Positions 49,801-59,140 of a stretch of 64,000 nt of DNA are shown here, in pieces. The first letter of the stretch is position 1; every line of letters begins with the position of its first letter. A program made the translations under genes and the position numbers. Source of the stretch: Patagioenas fasciata (Eukaryota > Chordata > Aves > Columbiformes > Columbidae); NCBI RefSeq assembly GCF_037038585.1, contig NC_092523.1:2299001-2363000 (forward strand), in the 5' to 3' direction. The notes beneath the pieces were generated by a model. That model was not told the DNA's origin and did not search any database. It worked only from the letters and a program-made list of their open reading frames with translations.

Positions 49801-52800
49801 TCAGAAGGTCTCCCCTCAGCTCCTGTTCTCCAGCTGAACCCCCCAGGTCCCTCAGCCGCTCCCATCACACTTGTGCTCCAGCCCCTCACCAGCTCTGTTC
49901 CCTTCTCTCAACTCAAATAAACTCAAGATCTTCACGAGTCCCCCAGGAACCACGAAGAACATCCCCCAAAAACTCCTCTCCTGCTGCCTTTGAGCCCACA
50001 GCTCAGCCCTTGTAGGGCGAGAGGAGCGGAGAGGAAGAATGGACACAAAATATTTCGCCATGCTCTGTAGGGAAGGGAGAGAGTCACCTTGGAAAGATGA
50101 ACCGAGGCGGTGATGCTCCTGAAGGATGCTATGAGTACTGCCCGAACTCGAGACATGCGATAGCGCCAGCTCCACCTGCATCTGGAGCTTTTTACCAACA
50201 GGTTCGAGGGGTTTTTTGAGCCGGCTGTGGGTTTTTCCACAGCTGCTAAGGGCAAAAAGACAGCCGGAGGCAGCTAGGGCTCTGCAGATCAGCGTGAAAC
50301 ACAGACAGAAACCTGAATCTGCAGCTTTTGGGTTTTTCAGATGATGGAGGGTGACAGGCCAGCGTGCTCAGCTACTCACAGTCCAAACCCGACGTGCCAG
50401 ACTCGCAAAGCTGCGATCAAACTGCTCAAATATCTTTTAAAAACCAAGCAAAGCAGAGCCCTCCTGGAGCAGAACTGAGTGAGGGCCTCAAACCGGAATA
50501 GGCAGCTGGGTGAATATGGAGTTAACCGGGCAGGTAGAAGCAAAATTAAGCTCTGCATAAGCAGCACCATCACACAGAACCTTGGCGTTCTCCCTTGGGC
50601 TCCCAGCCGGGGACAAACGCTTGCCCGGCCACGCTGGCCACCAAGGACCGGGCGCAGGGTCCCTCGGGCCCAGCCTGACCTGGGGCAGCACAGAGAGCAC
50701 CTCGACCTGATTTTCGGCAGGACAACCCCTCTCCTCCCCCTGCTCGGCAGCATTTCAACACAGCAGGGCGTTTCCTGGCTCAGCTGAGCCACAACAACCC
50801 CTCCGAGCTGCTTTTTCAGCCCCAAAATGAGGATTTCATCACAGCTTGGAAGGCCAAGGAGCTCGCTGCTGCAATCGGCCACCCCAGAGACCTTCGCCAG
50901 CTTTGCCGCGCACCTCTGATCACAGCCCCTGGGGAAAAGGGCTCTGTTTGCCCCTTGTATTAAAAACCTTCCATCCCCAAACTATCACAGAGCAGCTATT
51001 TCCCCTCCTCTACAAGGTCTCTTGCCCTCCTTGACTTAAGAACAGACGCATGGAGGACACGACTGCGGCGATTTGGCCTCGGCTACAGCCAGATAAGGGG
51101 CACAAAGTCAGTTCTGGCCCTGGGTGTGAAAATTTTCCCATAGGAGACGCAGCCAAGGCCACGGGGGGAATGGCAAACAGCACAAATCATCCCATCTGAG
51201 TGATGCCCCGGCCAAGAGCCCGCAGGCCACAGCGCGAGCTCTGCTGCTAACGATCGGCACTGATTTTAATGGAACGAGGGGGAATGATGGTCACAAGCAC
51301 ATGGTGGTGCAGAGGGGTTGGTGGTGGAGATGGGAGCAAGTTCGTGCCTGGGGGAAACACGAGGACACAGAAATCACGTTACCCGGCCGCTCCGGCCACT
51401 GAAAGGAGGGGATGTGATGGGAACAACCAGCAAGGGGAAAGGAAAAGTGCCTGGCAGGTGGTTTAGCTCTAGAAGGACCAACAGACCGCGAGGGAGCCCT
51501 GGCAGGGATTTGGGCAGCGTCCCTTGGCTCTGCGGGTGCTTCTCGCCCCACGCCGAGGTCCCAACGCTGCTTTGCTGCGAGATGGGCAGCAATGACACGA
51601 AACCTTCTTCCCCAGCCCTAGGAAATCACACAGAAAAACAGACTGGTGGGGTTGAAGGGACCTCTGGAGATCACCCAGCCCAACCCAGCTGCTCACGCAG
51701 GGTCACCAGAGCAGATCACACAGGGTCATGTCCAGGCGGGTTTGAATGTCTCAGAGAAGGAGACTCCACAAACTCTCTGGGCAGCCTGGGCCAGGCTCTG
51801 GCACCTCAAAGTGAAGAGGTTTCTCCTCACATTCAGACAGAACCTCCTGTGTTTCAGTCTGTGCCCATTGCCCCTCACCCTGCCATTGGGCACCACTGAA
51901 CAGAGTCAGGTCCATCCTCTTGAAACCCACCCTGGAGATATTTATAAAGACCGATAAGATCCCTCTCAGCTTCTCTTCTCCCGTCCCATCTCCACTGAGC
52001 CTTGTCCCAGAACCGGGCTCCATCGGGACACAGGGGACACGAGCCCCGGCGGCCTCAAGGACTTCAGCTAGGAAAGCTTTGCACCCAGAGGAAAGGTTTT
52101 GGTACCCCGAGTAGCTTCTTCCCCGATGGGCGGTGGGAAGGAGAGCGTCTCGATCCCACTGCCAGGACGGACACGCTGCAGCTGCACCCGCAAAGGGCTG
52201 CACACAAACCCAGACCCCCCTGAGCAACCAGCCCCGCTCCCTCCACAGCTGGGGAGGGACAGGAACCTGTAAAGGGAACTGTGGCAGGGAGAGCTTTGGG
52301 GAATGTGAAGCTGGGCTAATAACGGCTCCGCAAGACTCGTTCCCTGTGGCAGAGGCACCAAAGGCCAATCGCTGCTGTTGCTCCCTGGCCGAGGCAGCAG
52401 CCAGCAAACAACTGCAAGTCACTGCAGGAAAATGCCAGAGCCAGGAATGACAAATCCTCTGCTACACCTACTGCGCCCTTCCCTGCAGGATCCCCGTGAT
52501 GCAAAGCCCTGAATTTTGCCCTCCAAAGAGCGAGCTCTGGTAGTTCGGTGTTTGCACGGCAAGCAGAGCTTCACCATGGAAGCCACAGGATAACAGAATC
52601 GTTTGGGTTGGAAAAGCCCCTCAAGATCATTGAATCCAACCACTCACCCACTCCTGTCCCTGCCCCATGTCCTGAGAACCTCATGTCCGTCTGTCCAACC
52701 CTCCAGGGCTGGTGACTCCAGCACTGCCCTGGGCAGCCTGTTCCAACGCCCCACAGCCCTTTGGGGAAGAAATTGTTCCCAGATCCAACCTCAACCTCCC

Positions 52801-55800
52801 CTGGCACAACTTGAGGCCGTTTCCTCTGCTCCTGGCGCTTGTTCCTGGGGAGCAGAGCCCAACCCCCCTGGCTCCAAGCTCCTTTCAGGCAGTTCAGAGA
52901 TCAGAAGGTCTCCCCTCAGCTCCTGTTCTCCAGCTGAACCCCCAGGTCCCTCAGCCGCTCCCATCACACTTGTGCTCCAGCCCCTCACCAGCTCCGTTCC
53001 CTTCTCTCCACTCGCTTCAGCACCTCAAGGTCTTTCTTGGCGTGAGGGACCCAAAACTGACCCCGGGATTCGAGGTTTGGCCTCCCCAGGTCCCAGCACA
53101 GGGACGGTCACTGCCCTGGGCCTGCTGGCCACACCAGTGCTGGTACAAGTCTCACAGCTTCAACTTCTCCCCTTAGCTGTGGGAAAGAAAACAAATGACA
53201 ACGGTATTTCGAAGGAGGAGAGGAAAGGTGATGACAATTACGGGGTTTCTTTGCCCAGTCTAGGAAACACCAGGTGCCCATGATCAGCCTTACAGCCCAT
53301 GGAGCAACATCAAGGCCCGTCTGGGTCTGAGGTCCAACCCTGTAGATGTTACTGTCCTCACCCTGCTGTGCCACCCACCCAACAGACCATGTTGGCCAAG
53401 GGGTCAACACAACCTGATGAGCATCAGATGGGAGCTCTAGTAGCAGCTGGAGGCATTGCCACCCATCCCAGAGGCTCTGTTGACGGGGACTGAAGTGGGG
53501 ACATTGCTCACTGTGATGCCGCAGGGGATGCAGGATGAGCCCCGGTGGGGGATTGCAACGGCATTTCCTGGCTGTCAGGAAGCAGAAGCGATAGCTGCCT
53601 TGTGGGTACAGAAAAAAACCCTGTTCAGCTAGGCTGAGCCCTTCTTTCGGAGGGACTGACCACCCAGCAAACAACTACATCCTCCCCATGCCTGCACCAC
53701 GGCAGCGGCGCTGGAGGACCCACCGACAGGTCGTTACGCTTGGACACGGTGATGGTCACCAGCACAGAAACAATTCATTCCACGGTCTCCTCCTGCCAAC
53801 AATGCTGGGATTTCGGCTTCCAAATAATGAGGCAGGACAGAGAGATGCAGGGACTGGGTCAGGGAGGAGGGAGAGGTGAGGACCAGGAGCATCTCGCCTG
53901 CTTCTTTGATCTCTGGAACTCTGAAAGGAGCTTGGAGCCAGGGGGGTCGGGCTCTGCTCCCCAGGAACAAGCGCCAGGAGCAGAGGAAACGGCCTCAAGT
54001 TGCCCAGGGGAGGTTGAGGTTGGATGTGGGGAACAATTTCTTCCCCAAAGGGCTGTGGGGCATTGGAACAGGCTGCCCAGGGCAGTGCTGGAGTCACCAT
54101 CCCTGGAGGGGTTTAAAATACACAGAGATGAGGTTCTCAGGGACATGGGGCAGTGCTGGGGGTGGGTTAATAGTTGGACTCCAGGATCTTGAGGGTCTTT
54201 TCCAACCAAAATGATTCTATGGCTCAAGCAGGAAGGGAGAAATGATGCTCAACACTGGTGCTTTGCTTGCCGACCCCAAGCCTTGGGATGCCCAAAAAGG
54301 TCACGAGGCTGCTCTTGTGCAAATCCAGGAGTTGATTTCCTCCCAAGCAAAACACTGAAAGGACCGAGATGTTCAGCCGAACAAGGCAGCTCACAAACAC
54401 CCACAGACGCCAGCTGACGGCTCGTTCCCGGAGAAGAGTCCAAGTTTGACAGAACATTTTCCATCGAGCTGAAAACAAGTATAAAAATCATCGCCGGTAA
54501 AGTTTCTGTACAACAAGAATCAGCAGGAAAATGAGAGCAAGGTCAACACGCTGACAATCAAGGCCTTTTTTTTAAGCGAGGTCCCATTCCAATTGGCAGC
54601 AGTTCTATGCCCAGGAGCAGGGACTGCAGATGGGCTCCTAAAAACCAGCGTATGGCGGAGACTCGACTCGCACATCCCTCGCTTGGGGCCAAGTTATCTC
54701 CGCTGTACAGGCCTGGGCGTGCTCCGCTGTGCAGACCGTGTTTGTTTTGTTATTTTTTCAACCTGGCACTAAAATTTCCTCCTCAACAAAGTTGTTTGCA
54801 AAAGCAGTGTATCAGAAGTTGGTTGCAAGCTTTGGTCAGATGTTTCTCTCCCCTAACGCTTCTCCCTCCTGGCTGGACAAGCTCCAGCGCTTGGGAATCC
54901 TCTCCCAAAAATAAGTGCAGCCTGTTCAACACCACAGACCCACCACCCACCCTCCAGACACCTTCCAGCTCTGAGCGATTTGAGCTGCTCAGGATGCAAG
55001 GCGAGCACTCTCCGTCGTGTTTTCCACGCTCGCTTCCATCACCAGGGGCCACAGGCAAAGATAAAGAGCCTAAAAAGCTCTGAACGGCACGAGGGGAAGT
55101 TTATTTTCCTTATGCAAGCAAAGCTCAGGAAGGGAGAGAGGTGGGCAGCAAAAATCCTGATTATTTCCCATCTCCCAGCCCAGATCCCCCTGCGGGCTGC
55201 ACCACTGGGGTCACCAGCAGCCTCCAGCCGCACTGGACGTTGCACCCGTGGGATTAACAGCCCTTGACGTTGAGACCTTTGAGATGAAACCACAGGCTCC
55301 CGAAACCTTGGCGGAACCGTCGCAGGGCCCCCCCGGCTTTGCACAACGTTGTAAACTTCTACTAACAGGAGCTTTTCCTCGAGACACAGCTCCCGGCGCA
55401 GGGCTCGCCACCCAAACCGCAAAGAGGACAGAAAGTCATTTCACGTCCTCCCGTGCCAAAACAAGGCGTCTCTCCCGGCGCACCCAGGTCGGCTCGCTCG
55501 CTCTGAAGTCTGTGCACAACGCTGGTTTGAATTAGAAACGACGAATTCAGATCCAGCTCCTCCAACACCACCCATTCTCCAGGCAGCGCTAATAAAAGCA
55601 AAATAAACGCTGGGGGGGAAACACTCAGACATTAACTCCGGGTTAGTCACTTTTCCTCCCTCCCCACGCTCTCATTTTAGGACAAGCAGGAGTCCCCACG
55701 GGCTGAAGATGTAAACAAGGTGCGTTTCTCCATAGGAAAAGTTTTTCCAATCCCTTTTCCACGCTAATCTCGCCCTGCAGGAGCAAAGCTGCGTTGTGCC

Positions 55801-58112
55801 CCGGGTAGGAGGGCGAGGGAGGCTCCTCTCCCCATCCTGCAGCTGAATTCCTGGGGAGCAGGGATGCTCCCGGAGGCGTGTGGCAGCACAGCCAGGTCTG
55901 CATGGAGCAGAGCTCTAAAAAACTTCTTCCCTAAAGGAACTGCATCCACATTCCTGCATTTCTCTGCTTGGCAAAGGCTAGAAAACATTATTATTGTTTT
56001 AAACTCTTCTAGGGGAAGGAGGAAGAACAGCAAATCCCACACACAAAGGGATTTACGCCGGAGGTGACACAGGGCTGGGGTTCGGCTCCCTGAAGTGGGG
56101 GACCCTCCTGCAGCGGCCCTGTGATAAACCAGGTCACACCAACGGTCCCACCAAGCCTGGGGGGCATTGCAAAGCCACCGCAGCCATGGGAAGGACAAAC
56201 CACCGCCCACATCTGTGTCACGGCTTCCCAGGAGTGACAGACACCATGGGGACCCTCCTGGGATGTGCCCTGTCCCCTGGGACACCCTGTCCTGAGGGAG
56301 GAAGGATCCTGTGATGCCTTGTCCCACACAACACCCTTTCTGGGGGGATGGAGGGACCCTGAGCCACTCCAACCTCCACAACACTCTTCCTGGAGCACAC
56401 GTGAAGTCTTGTCCCCTGTGGCACCCTTCCCGGAGCATCCACGGGCCCTGTGATGCCCTGTGTCCCCCAATGCCCTTCCTGGGTCACACACGGGCCCTAT
56501 GCCACCCCATTCTCTGTGACACCCTTCATGCGGACCCTGCAATGTCCTGTCCCCTGTGTCACCCTTCTTGGGGCTTGCACGGCCTCGTAATGGTGTGTGA
56601 CCTCCTGCAATGCCCTTCCTGGGGCACTCATGGCACCCCATCCACTGCAACACCCTTCCTGGAGCTCACACAGGCCCATGACATCCATCCTGGGGCATGA
56701 GGGACCCCTGCCACTCATCCCAGGTCATGTAGGGACCCCTGACACCCATCCTGGGGGACATAAGCACCCCTGACGGCCATCGCAGGGCACACAGTAAGCC
56801 TGTGACACCCATCCTGGGGCACGTAGGGACCCTGTGACACCCATTCAGGGGCACATAGGGACTCCAAACACCCATCCCTGGTCACACAGGGACCCTATGA
56901 GACCCATCCTGGGTCACATAGAGACCCCATGACCCCCATCCTGAGGCACGTAGGGACCCCTGACACCATCCTGGGTCAAGTAAAGACCCCATGACGCCCA
57001 CGCCAGCTCACGTAAGGACCCCGTGACGCCCACCCTGGGTCATGTAGGGACCAGGGGCACATAGGGATCCCATGACCCCCATCCTGGGTCACACGGGGAG
57101 CCTGTAACACCCACCCTTGGGCACACAGGGACCCCATTACACCCATCCTGAGTCATGTAGAGTCCCTTACAACCATACCAGATCACATAGCGACACCTGA
57201 CACCATCCCAGGTCACGCAGGGACCCCATGATACCCTGTGCCACCCATCCTGGGTCACATAGGGACCTTGTGACCCCCATCCTGAGGCACGTAGGGACCC
57301 CAGCACCATCCTGGGTCACGTAAGGACCCCATGACACTTACCCTTGCGCACATAGGAACCCTGTGACAGCCATCCTGAGTCATGTAGGGACCTCGAACAC
57401 CCATCCTGAGTCACGTAAAGACCCCGAACACCCATCCCAGGTCACGAAGAAACCCTGTGACACCCATCCCGGGTCACATAGGGACCCCATGACCCCCATC
57501 CAGAGTCACGTACGGATCCCTGACACCATCCTGGGTCCCGTAGGGACCCCCTGACACCCACCCTTGCACATACAGGGAACCCATGACACCATCCCAGGTC
57601 ACACTGGGACCCTGTGATGCCCATCCTGAGACATGTGGGGACCCCAGGACGCCCATCCTGGGGCCCATAGGGACCCCATGACAACACCCAGGTCACACAC
57701 GGACCCCATGACTCCCCCACCACGGGTGGGCCGCACTCACTCACCGCTCGTCGGGCGCTCGGCCCCGCTGCAGCGCGGGCTCCAGGGGCACCATGGCCTG
57801 GCCCAGGAACCGGTCCATGCCCACCAGGGCCCGGTGCATCACGGTGAGCACCAGCCCGCCCAGCTCGGGGGGCAGCTCGAAGGCGCATTCCTCCCGCCAC
57901 TCGGGGTTCCCGGGGCTCTTCTCGGCCACCGAGGTGCTGTACTTCTCGCGGCCCAGCTGGATGATGGTGTAGGCGTCGCTGGTGCCCGCTTTGCCGCCGC
58001 CGCCGCCCTTGCAGCGCAGCCCGCGGGCCCGCACCACCGTCACCTGGACGTGGGTGGGCAGCCAGGCCGGGGAGCCCTCGGCGGGGAGCGCGGCCGCCCG
58101 CAGCAGCGCCAT
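19652..58112 (-). CDS. RAB11FIP5: RAB11FIP5 complete gene, six coding exons
   Basis: Coding exons on the minus strand are 58112-57745, 40953-40514, 39250-38551, 31125-28393, 22671-22482 and 19861-19652. All junctions are AG/GT with matching phases (2, 1, 2, 2, 0). Without exon 4 the protein is 635 residues; with it, 1546. The product is a class I Rab11 effector: an N-terminal C2 domain that in this family binds phosphatidic acid and phosphoinositides, and a C-terminal coiled-coil Rab11-binding domain. In mammals it acts on recycling endosomes and apical transport. The protein reads close to mammalian Rip11 along its whole length apart from exon 4. There are no in-frame stops and no sign of decay. 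Confidence 0.96.
20068..20310 (-). mobile_element. Older CR1-type repeat, minus
   Basis: It contains catttggtccaacctttctt, ttaaacgtgtccaatgttgg and ggggagatgattccaatggt. A second copy in plus orientation at 24850-25106 shows that it is an interspersed family. The layout (short 3' region with a ggaatccaccacttccctgg block) resembles an old CR1 subfamily. Confidence 0.7.
21797..22436 (+). mobile_element. CR1 LINE 3' fragment, 640 bases
   Basis: One of the longest CR1 pieces here. It starts in the ggtgatggttgacagtggct and gtgtgcccaggtggccaaaa region, runs through gagaccttctgatctctgaa and gggctctgctccccaggaac, and ends ccaaccaaaacgaatctgtg. It is inserted sense to the plus strand, antisense to RAB11FIP5. 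Confidence 0.94.
22482..22671 (-). CDS. RAB11FIP5: RAB11FIP5 coding exon 5
   Basis: The exon has 190 bases with acceptor TTCTCCTCAG and donor AAAG|GTAAGA. Its first base completes a split serine codon, followed by [20 protein letters not shown] and later [19 protein letters not shown], then SVQPVAPSS and DSKKLK. Equivalent sequence directly follows QKPS in the mammalian protein. It is the serine-rich linker before the Rab11-binding coiled coil. The incoming phase (2) is the same whether spliced from exon 3 or exon 4, so exon 4 can be skipped without changing the frame. Confidence 0.95.
23531..24084 (+). mobile_element. CR1 LINE 3' fragment, second subfamily
   Basis: Blocks include ggaatattgtgtccagttgt, atgagaagaaacttcttccc and tggagtctccttctctgcag, ending in the terminus gacattctgggatcctgtg. 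A copy of the same subfamily in opposite orientation lies at 58394-59140, just upstream of the same gene. Confidence 0.93.
24850..25106 (+). mobile_element. Older CR1-type repeat, plus
   Basis: It contains gggacacaagagggaaattc, ggaataatctccctgggaaa and ttggaccagatgatccctgt, ending near gggattctgcaatc. It is the plus-oriented counterpart of the copy at 20068-20310. Confidence 0.7.
26462..26517. repeat. 21-base tandem repeat, about 2.6 copies
   Basis: The unit gataaaccacaccagactct (plus c) occurs two full times plus a partial third copy, with single-base changes between copies. It is a small recent tandem duplication in intron 4. Confidence 0.85.
28393..31125 (-). CDS. RAB11FIP5: RAB11FIP5 coding exon 4: large phase-neutral cassette with NPF motifs
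   Basis: A 2733-base exon (911 codons' worth, phase 2 to 2) follows a pyrimidine-rich acceptor (TTTTGTCTTCCCTCCACAG) and ends at CAG|GTGAGC. It encodes about residues 504-1413 of the long form: a low-complexity, Pro/Ser/Glu-rich, probably disordered region. Two NPF pairs stand out: [20 protein letters not shown] near residues 556-567 (bases 30933-30968) and [18 protein letters not shown] near 1268-1283. NPF is the ligand of EH domains (EHD1/3, Eps15). [11 protein letters not shown] near the start is another acidic-aromatic motif. The shared exons contain no NPF. Large alternative exons are known in the class I FIP genes. Its conserved frame over 2.7 kb argues that it is real. Inclusion level is unknown. 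Confidence 0.92.
31686..31800 (+). mobile_element. CR1 LINE 3' terminal fragment
   Basis: A 115-base plus-oriented piece with gagcaacctgagctggtgaa and ggtcccttcaccccaaacta, ending tatgatg. Same subfamily as 1724-1920. Confidence 0.85.
33508..34005. repeat. Right arm of inverted duplication (partner 5616-6120)
   Basis: Reverse complement of 5616-6120: 33508-33774 is the non-CR1 flank and 33775-34005 the CR1 3' end. Beyond 34005 the sequences part (cttgtccagctccattccct here, against gagcaggcgc-type sequence in the other copy). Beyond 33508 the flanks also differ. Confidence 0.93.
33775..34010 (-). mobile_element. CR1 LINE 3' end, minus
   Basis: The 3' terminus at 33775 reads atagaatcgttttggttgga on plus, followed by tccagggatggtgactccag and agatccaacctcaacctccc. 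It is the CR1 portion of the inverted duplication. Confidence 0.93.
34656..34682. repeat. (TCC)9 microsatellite
   Basis: 27 bases of uninterrupted TCC repeat in intron 3. Confidence 0.95.
38551..39250 (-). CDS. RAB11FIP5: RAB11FIP5 coding exon 3
   Basis: This 700-base exon follows acceptor TTCCCCGCAG; a split valine codon leads into [20 protein letters not shown]. Further on are [51 protein letters not shown] and [16 protein letters not shown] before donor CCCAG|GTCAGT. These blocks match the mammalian FIP5 order (LTHKR, SRSSLCVNGSHIY, VATPIV, GLFHHH, WFG.KE). The region is disordered, serine- and lysine-rich, and probably a phosphorylation and adaptor surface. The exon ends in phase 2, compatible with joining to either exon 4 or exon 5. 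Confidence 0.95.
39251..40513 (-). other. RAB11FIP5: RAB11FIP5 intron 2
   Basis: 1263 bases between exons 2 and 3, with donor GTAAGA and acceptor CCCCGCAG. I see no CR1, tandem repeat or RNA gene in it. Confidence 0.85.
40514..40953 (-). CDS. RAB11FIP5: RAB11FIP5 coding exon 2
   Basis: 440 bases follow acceptor TTTGGCTCCAG. The first base completes an Arg codon, then [18 protein letters not shown] and [20 protein letters not shown], which finish the C2 domain. After it come the strongly conserved basic block [20 protein letters not shown], then [20 protein letters not shown] and the serine-rich [11 protein letters not shown]. Nearly every residue of these blocks agrees with the mammalian protein as I know it. 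The exon ends TERS with donor G|GTAAGA, phase 1. The basic cluster probably assists membrane binding next to the C2 domain. Confidence 0.96.
41942..42186 (+). mobile_element. CR1 LINE 3' end
   Basis: Plus-oriented, from accagcctcaagttgcacca through ttccccaaagggctgtgggg to the terminus gcgattctgtgattcta. The last bases show a partial duplication of the CR1 3' octamer (ATTCTGTG ATTCTA). Confidence 0.93.
42298..42794 (+). mobile_element. CR1 LINE 3' fragment, diverged subfamily
   Basis: Starts gtcctgggcccctcagttca, passes agagaagagcaacaagaccg and ggctgcccagggaggtgctg, and ends ccattctgggattctgtgatt. It lies about 110 bases behind the previous CR1 in the same orientation but is from a different, more diverged subfamily. 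Confidence 0.88.
44207..44350 (-). mobile_element. CR1 LINE internal fragment, minus
   Basis: Reads gtcctggggagcagagcccg, then gatcagaaggtctcccctca and catcacacttgtgctcc. The 3' terminal part of the element is missing, unusual for CR1, which normally loses its 5' part. A later deletion is likely. Confidence 0.85.
44586..44854 (-). mobile_element. CR1 LINE 3' fragment, minus
   Basis: Begins tatagatcatggaacagttt and continues gggacatcttcaccagctca and tctctgcccaacctgggcca to cccttgtcctatcacc. It is closely similar to 11908-12180. Confidence 0.92.
47283..47915 (-). mobile_element. CR1 LINE 3' fragment, 630 bases, minus
   Basis: The 3' end at the left is gatcacagaatcattttggc, followed by the standard blocks through gatcagaaggtctcccctca and catcacacttgtgctccagc to gggcacacactggctcacat. 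It covers the same element span as 21797-22436 in the opposite orientation. Confidence 0.94.
49488..49912 (-). mobile_element. CR1 LINE 3' fragment, 425 bases, minus
   Basis: Begins gaatcagagaatcgtttggc and contains tccagggatggtgactccag and gatcagaaggtctcccctca, ending near agctctgttcccttctctca. Nearly identical by eye to the corresponding parts of 47283 and 52590. Confidence 0.94.
51624..51985 (-). mobile_element. CR1 LINE 3' fragment, third subfamily, minus
   Basis: Contains gaagggacctctggagatca, gcgggtttgaatgtctcaga, aggtttctcctcacattcag and tgggcaccactgaacagagt. The tail aatcacacagaaaaacagac is diverged from the ATTCTATG type. Confidence 0.88.
52590..53150 (-). mobile_element. CR1 LINE 3' fragment, 560 bases, minus
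   Basis: Begins ataacagaatcgtttgggtt, with the standard block order to cacaccagtgctggtacaag. Its span is similar to 47283-47915. Confidence 0.94.
53905..54222 (+). mobile_element. CR1 LINE 3' end
   Basis: Plus-oriented, from ttgatctctggaactctgaa through gggctctgctccccaggaac to the intact terminus aaaatgattctatgg. The segment around ggggtttaaaatacacagag is a variant seen in no other copy here. Confidence 0.93.
56190..57715. repeat. 30-32 base minisatellite in RAB11FIP5 intron 1
   Basis: From about 56640 to 57715 the unit is close to gtcacatagggaccccatga plus cacccatcctgg, 30-32 bases, roughly 34 copies with variable spacing. The left part, from about 56190, has longer and more diverged units of related sequence (ccctgtgatgcccttcctgg). 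The array ends about 30 bases from the exon-1 splice donor. Long frames through it are artefacts. Confidence 0.92.
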
Positions 58113-58380
58113 GGTGGGACGGGGAGGCGGCGCCGGGCCGGACAGAACCGGACACAACCGGACCGGAGCAAACCGAACCGGGCCGGGCCCCACTCCGCCG
58201 CTGCTGCCGCAGCCGCAGCCGGGCCGCAGCGCGAGCGCCACCGGCCGCCCCCCCAAGCCACGCCCCCTGCTCTAACCACGCCCTGCTGTAGTCACGCCCC
58301 TTCAACCCTTGGTCACGCCCTCTATGCACAAGGCCACGCCCTCTCCCCCGACCACGCCCCGCCCGCCGGGCCGCCCGATC
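57720..58380. promoter_or_regulatory. RAB11FIP5: CpG island over RAB11FIP5 exon 1 and promoter
   Basis: Very G+C-rich and CpG-dense, covering exon 1, the 5' UTR and about 250 bases upstream. No TATA box is evident. It stops abruptly at a CR1 (58394), so the proximal promoter is compact. Confidence 0.85.
57745..58112 (-). CDS. RAB11FIP5: RAB11FIP5 coding exon 1: start and C2 domain
   Basis: 368 bases; the ATG at 58112-58110 lies in a strong start context (CCCACCATGG). It opens [20 protein letters not shown], then [36 protein letters not shown] and [20 protein letters not shown], then [20 protein letters not shown]. This is the FIP5 C2 domain, residues about 17-135 with its last strands in exon 2. 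In the family it docks the protein on phosphatidic-acid and phosphoinositide membranes without requiring calcium. The loop after FELPP is short; the human protein as I remember it has an extra Ala-rich insertion of about 20 residues there. The exon ends GAGCG|GTGAGT in phase 2. An upstream in-frame ATG exists at 58256 but lacks conserved sequence. Confidence 0.96.
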
Positions 58381-58393
58381 AGGAGTGGGATTC

Positions 58394-59140
58394 GCAGGAT
58401 CCCAGAGTGTCAGGGATTGCAAGGGACCTGGAAAGCTCATCCAGTGCAATCCCCCCATGGAGCAGGAACACCCAGCTGAGGTTCCACAGGAAGGGGTCCA
58501 GGCGGGTTTGAATGTCTGCAGAGAAGGAGACTCCACAACCTCCCTGGGCAGCCTGGGCCAGGCTCTGCCACCCTCACCATGAACAAGTTTCTTCTCATAT
58601 TTAAGTGGAACCTCCTGTGTTCCAGTTTGAACCCATTGCCCTTTGTTCTATCACTGGTTGTCACCGAGAAGAGCCTGGCTCCATCCTCCTGACACTGCCC
58701 CTTTCCATATTGATCCCCAGGAATGAGTCCCCCCTCAGTCTCCTCTTCTCCAGCTCCAGAGCCCCAGCTCCCTCAGCCTTTCCTCACACGGGAGATGCTC
58801 CACTCCCTTCAGCATCTTGGTGGCTGCGCTGGACTCTCTCCAGCAGTTACCTGTCCTTCTGGAACTGAGGGGCCACAACTGGGCACAAGATTCCAGGTGT
58901 GGTCTCCCCAGGGCAGAGCAGAGGGGCAGGAGAACCTCTCTGACCTACTGACCACCCCCTTCTAACCCACCCCAGGTACCATTGGCTTCCTGGCCACAAG
59001 GGCCCAGTGCTGGCTCATGCTCACCCTGCTGTCCCCAGGACCCCCAGGTCCCTTTCCCCTACACTGCTCTCTAATAGCTCATTCCCCAAATGATACTGGA
59101 ACCTGGGGTTGTTCCTGCTCAGATACAGGACTCTACGCTT
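58394..59140 (-). mobile_element. CR1 LINE 3' fragment, 750 bases, minus
   Basis: The 3' terminus at the left is ggatcccagagtgtcaggga, followed by tggagtctccttctctgcag-type sequence (inverted) through tggacacaattccaggtgt-like text to ggaacctggggttgttcctg. Same subfamily as 23531-24084, inverted relative to it, and extending further 5'. It sits about 280 bases upstream of the RAB11FIP5 start codon. Confidence 0.92.

Larger units (their letters stand above)
40954..57744 (-). other. RAB11FIP5: RAB11FIP5 intron 1 (16.8 kb)
   Basis: The longest intron. It carries CR1 fragments at 41942, 42298, 44207, 44586, 47283, 49488, 51624, 52590 and 53905, and a minisatellite (56190-57715) adjoining the exon-1 donor. 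Stretches at about 42.9-44.2, 45-47.2, 48-49.4, 50-51.6 and 54.3-56.1 kb contain no repeat or exon I can recognise. Confidence 0.85.

Noticed and set aside
57633-58511. 292-residue plus-strand frame antisense to RAB11FIP5 exon 1
   Set aside because: It is the shadow of the CpG-rich C2-domain exon, running into a minisatellite and a CR1.
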